Assembly (NCBI RefSeq): GCF_004217565.1
Contig: NZ_SHLA01000001.1
Location: 1 to 64,000 of the forward strand
Source of the DNA: Zhihengliuella halotolerans
GTDB taxonomy: Bacteria; Actinomycetota; Actinomycetes; Actinomycetales; Micrococcaceae
Reading direction: 5' to 3'
DNA length: 64,000 nucleotides
In this document: positions 61,608 through 64,000 of the stretch, one piece after another
How positions within the stretch are numbered: the first letter of the stretch is position 1
Layout of the letters: the number at the start of each line of letters is the position of its first letter
Notes under the pieces: generated by a model
Seen by the model: only the letters and a program-made list of their open reading frames with translations
What the model was told of the DNA's origin: nothing
Database searches by the model: none
Position numbers and translations under genes: made by a program

Positions 61608-62579
61608 ATGACATCACTCGACCTGCTGGGGAAGTTCCTGCAGTTCGCCACCGGACTTTTGGTTTTCGCCATTGTGGTGGCTCTCATCCTGTTCCTGCTC
61701 GATCGCGGCGCCAAAGCGGAGAGAACGTCACTTCAGCTGGGCTTGTTCCTCGGCCCGGCGCTGGCGCTCTTGGGGATCGGTCTGATCTACCCGGCCATTC
61801 GCACCAGCTTCTTGGCATTCACGGACCGCGCTGGCGAATTTAATGGGTGGGACAACTTCGTCTGGATGTTCACGCAAGATCAGGCGCTGATCACCTTGCT
61901 GAACACCTTCGTCTGGATCTTCTTGGTCCCGATCATCTCCACGACGATCGGTTTGGTCTATGCCGTGTTGATCGATAAATCGCGCGGTGAGAAGTACTTC
62001 AAGATGCTGGTTTTCATGCCCATGGCGATTTCATTCGTGGGTGCCGGCATCATCTGGCGCTTCATGTACGCGTACCGCTCGGCAAACTACGAGCAGTACG
62101 GTCTGGTCAACCAGATCATTGTGAGTCTGGGCGGGGAGCCGCAGCAGATTCTGCAATCGTGGCCGGGCAACACCCTCGCGTTGATCGTGGTGATGATCTG
62201 GATCCAGACAGGTTTCGCGATGACCGTCCTGTCGGCGGCGATCAAGGGTGTCCCCGCTGAGCAACTGGAAGCAGCCGAGCTCGACGGCGCCTCGGCGTAC
62301 CAGCGATTCCTCCAAGTCACCATTCCGGGAATTCGGTCCTCTCTAGTGGTTGTCGTGACGACGATCATGATCGCCACACTGAAGATCTTCGACGTCGTGC
62401 GAACCATGACGGCCGGCAACTTCAACACCTCGGTGGTCGCCAACGAGATGTACACGCAGGCGTTCCGCGCCGGCGAGCCGGGGCGCGGCGCCGCTCTGGC
62501 TCTGATCCTGTTCGTGATGGTCACGCCGATCGTCGTCTACAACGTCCGCGTCCTGATGAAGCAGAGGCAGATCCGATGA
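61608..62579 (+). CDS. Sugar ABC permease 1 (MalF/AglF type)
   Basis: 323 aa with about seven hydrophobic segments; the first lies in an N-terminal LLGKFLQFATGLLVFAIVVA. EAA loop: EAAELDGASAYQRFLQVTIP near residues 230-249. The ATG at 61608 has GGAG upstream; an in-frame ATG at 61590 is less likely. ATGA overlap with permease 2. It is half of the membrane pore. Confidence 0.9.
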   Translation: MTSLDLLGKFLQFATGLLVFAIVVALILFLLDRGAKAERTSLQLGLFLGPALALLGIGLIYPAIRTSFLAFTDRAGEFNGWDNFVWMFTQDQALITLLNTFVWIFLVPIISTTIGLVYAVLIDKSRGEKYFKMLVFMPMAISFVGAGIIWRFMYAYRSANYEQYGLVNQIIVSLGGEPQQILQSWPGNTLALIVVMIWIQTGFAMTVLSAAIKGVPAEQLEAAELDGASAYQRFLQVTIPGIRSSLVVVVTTIMIATLKIFDVVRTMTAGNFNTSVVANEMYTQAFRAGEPGRGAALALILFVMVTPIVVYNVRVLMKQRQIR

Positions 62580-63541
62580 GCCAGCAGACAGCAGCCACCC
62601 CTTCCGGGCCTGAACGCATCTCCCAACTGGCGGCCAAGACAACCCGTGTCAAGACGAAACTGTCCACCCGCATCGCAACGGCGGCGGCGTTGGTCATCGC
62701 GACCGTGTGGACCATCCCCACGTTCGGGCTCTTCGTCTCCTCCTTCCGGGAACGCGAACTGATCGAATCCAGCGGCTGGTGGACGTTGTTCCAGAACCCG
62801 GGTTTCACGCTGGGCAACTATCAGGAAGTCCTGCTGTCGGGGTCGTCGTCCGCGCCGCAGCTGGGTGAGTACTTCGTCAACTCGCTCTTCATCGCCATAC
62901 CGGCGACGTTGTTCCCGCTGGTGCTCGCGGCGATGGCGGCTTACGCGTTCGCCTGGATCAAGTTCAAAGGATCATCCGCGCTCTTCGTGATGGTCTTCGC
63001 CTTGCAAATTGTCCCACTGCAGCTGGCGCTGATCCCGCTTCTTCAACTCACGGTCTCCTTCCTACACCCCTTGATGGGCGCCATCGGAGATGCGGTTCCG
63101 ATCATCCCGGATCAGCAGTACCTGCCGGTGTGGATCGCGCATACGATCTTCGCGCTGCCGTTGGCGATCTTCCTCCTGCACAACTTCATCGCGGAGATTC
63201 CTGGCGAGGTGATCGAAGCGGCTCGCGTCGACGGGGCGGGTCACGCGCAGATCTTCATGAAGATCGTGCTGCCTCTGGCCCTGCCGGCGCTGGCGTCGAT
63301 TGCGATTTTCCAGTTCCTCTGGGTCTGGAACGACCTGCTGGTGGCTTTGGTGTTCTCCTCGGGAACCGCCGACACCGCACCTCTGACGCAGCGGCTTGCC
63401 GAACTCGCCGGATCGCGCGGCCAGAATTGGGCACGACTGACCGCCGGTGCTTTCGTTTCGCTGGTGGTGCCGCTGATCGTCTTCTTCAGCCTCCAGCGCT
63501 ACTTCGTCCGTGGGTTGCTGGCGGGCTCCGCGAAGGGGTGA
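62576..63541 (+). CDS. Sugar ABC permease 2 (MalG/AglG type)
   Basis: 321 aa, six or seven hydrophobic segments. EAA loop: EAARVDGAGHAQIFMKIVLP near residues 219-238. Starts on the ATGA shared with permease 1. The operon has no ATPase or glycosidase in the window; a shared MsiK/MalK-type ATPase encoded elsewhere is expected in actinobacteria. It converges with luxS after 10 bp with no terminator. Confidence 0.9.
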   Translation: MSQQTAATPSGPERISQLAAKTTRVKTKLSTRIATAAALVIATVWTIPTFGLFVSSFRERELIESSGWWTLFQNPGFTLGNYQEVLLSGSSSAPQLGEYFVNSLFIAIPATLFPLVLAAMAAYAFAWIKFKGSSALFVMVFALQIVPLQLALIPLLQLTVSFLHPLMGAIGDAVPIIPDQQYLPVWIAHTIFALPLAIFLLHNFIAEIPGEVIEAARVDGAGHAQIFMKIVLPLALPALASIAIFQFLWVWNDLLVALVFSSGTADTAPLTQRLAELAGSRGQNWARLTAGAFVSLVVPLIVFFSLQRYFVRGLLAGSAKG

Positions 63542-63551
63542 GCCAGCGGGC

Positions 63552-64000
63552 TTAGGCCAAGTGGCTGCGGTCGAAGGCGTCCAGGCTGATGCCCGCTTCC
63601 AGGACGACCTTGGCCCACTCCCGGGCCGAGTGCAGGCTGTGGTCGCGGTAGTTGCCGCAGCTGACGGCCTCCGTGCCGGGCACGTCGTCCCACGTGATGC
63701 GCTCGGCGAGGTCCTCGAGCGAGGACTTGACCGCGGCGGCGATGGTCTCCGGGGTCGGCTCGCCCCACGCAATCAGGTGGAAGCCGGTGCGGCAGCCGAA
63801 GGGGGAGAAGTCGATGAGGCCGTCGAGGCGCGTACGCAGGAGCGCGGCCATCGTGTGCTCGATCGTGTGCAGCCCGGCGGTCGGGATCTCGCCCTCGTTG
63901 GGCTGTACCAGGCGCACGTCGTAGTTGGAGATTGCATCGCCCTTGGGGCCGTGTTCGACCCCGATGCGGCGCACGTAGGGCGCCTTGACCTTGGTGTGGT
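63552..64000 (-). CDS. luxS: S-ribosylhomocysteine lyase, partial (5' end outside window)
   Basis: The reading frame is open to the right edge. The LuxS zinc site is complete: HTIEH (second and third ligands) and [11 protein letters not shown] (third Cys ligand). The catalytic Cys is in FGCRTGFHL. It splits S-ribosylhomocysteine into homocysteine and DPD, the AI-2 precursor. In actinobacteria it often serves mainly methyl-cycle detoxification. Only the N-terminal codons are missing. Confidence 0.95.
   Translation of the reverse strand, partial: HTKVKAPYVRRIGVEHGPKGDAISNYDVRLVQPNEGEIPTAGLHTIEHTMAALLRTRLDGLIDFSPFGCRTGFHLIAWGEPTPETIAAAVKSSLEDLAERITWDDVPGTEAVSCGNYRDHSLHSAREWAKVVLEAGISLDAFDRSHLA

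Overview
The window is high-GC DNA with dense, short-gapped genes, GTG/TTG starts and many ATGA or GTGA stop-start overlaps. The gene content (LexA box upstream of umuDC, iron box of DtxR/IdeR type, RNase J, Lhr helicase next to a Nei glycosylase, LuxS, actinobacterial PEP carboxylase) points to an actinobacterium, most likely Micrococcales/Micrococcaceae (Arthrobacter-like). This is inferred from protein families only. I saw no rRNA, tRNA, CRISPR, insertion sequence or phage gene, and no stretch longer than 300 bases is free of a gene.

Layout. 1-6008: end of a CitA/DcuS-type sensor kinase and its response regulator, a LysR regulator, and an operon of Na+/solute symporter, crotonase and acyl-CoA ligase that probably imports and CoA-activates an unidentified carboxylate. 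6258-8456: RNase J, a strong terminator, and a small flavin-binding-fold protein. 8552-12410: a TetR-controlled divergent locus of PLP phospho-lyase-like enzyme, APH-type kinase and SDR, resembling the animal hydroxylysine/phosphoethanolamine degradation pair. 12443-15628: an iron-box-controlled siderophore importer with binding protein and two permeases but no ATPase. 15650-18390: a TetR gene, then a D-tartrate-dehydratase-like enolase-superfamily enzyme and a divergent GntR regulator sharing three evenly spaced operators.

18317-25331: an aromatic-amine catabolic region with copper amine oxidase, a small His/Cys membrane protein, a TetR, a FeaR-like AraC regulator, aldehyde dehydrogenase, thioesterase and another TetR. 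25309-28150: a DUF4190-like membrane protein and a LexA-boxed umuD-umuC pair whose UmuD lacks its catalytic lysine. 28166-33143: a large secreted subtilase, a pyridoxine/HMP kinase and a TetR. 33348-38327: queuosine-precursor transporter, PEP carboxylase and tRNA-guanine transglycosylase. 38444-49962: FUSC protein, two small conserved genes, an MFS exporter, an old-yellow enzyme, a GH25 lysozyme with cell-wall-binding repeats, a DUF1684 protein, a DedA protein, a pseudouridine synthase and a membrane protein.

50006-58775: Nei glycosylase, the very large Lhr helicase (whose only well-placed start codon is ATA), a lipoprotein, RlmH and a BCCT transporter. 58963-63541: a LacI regulator and a divergent sugar ABC operon (binding protein, attenuator hairpin, two permeases, no ATPase) with a recognisable promoter and operator. 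63552-64000: partial LuxS.

The window is mostly small catabolic or transport modules, each beside its own regulator. The observations most worth following are the kinase/phospho-lyase/SDR locus, the UmuD lysine loss, the Lhr ATA start, the amine-oxidase-linked membrane protein and the triple GntR operator array.
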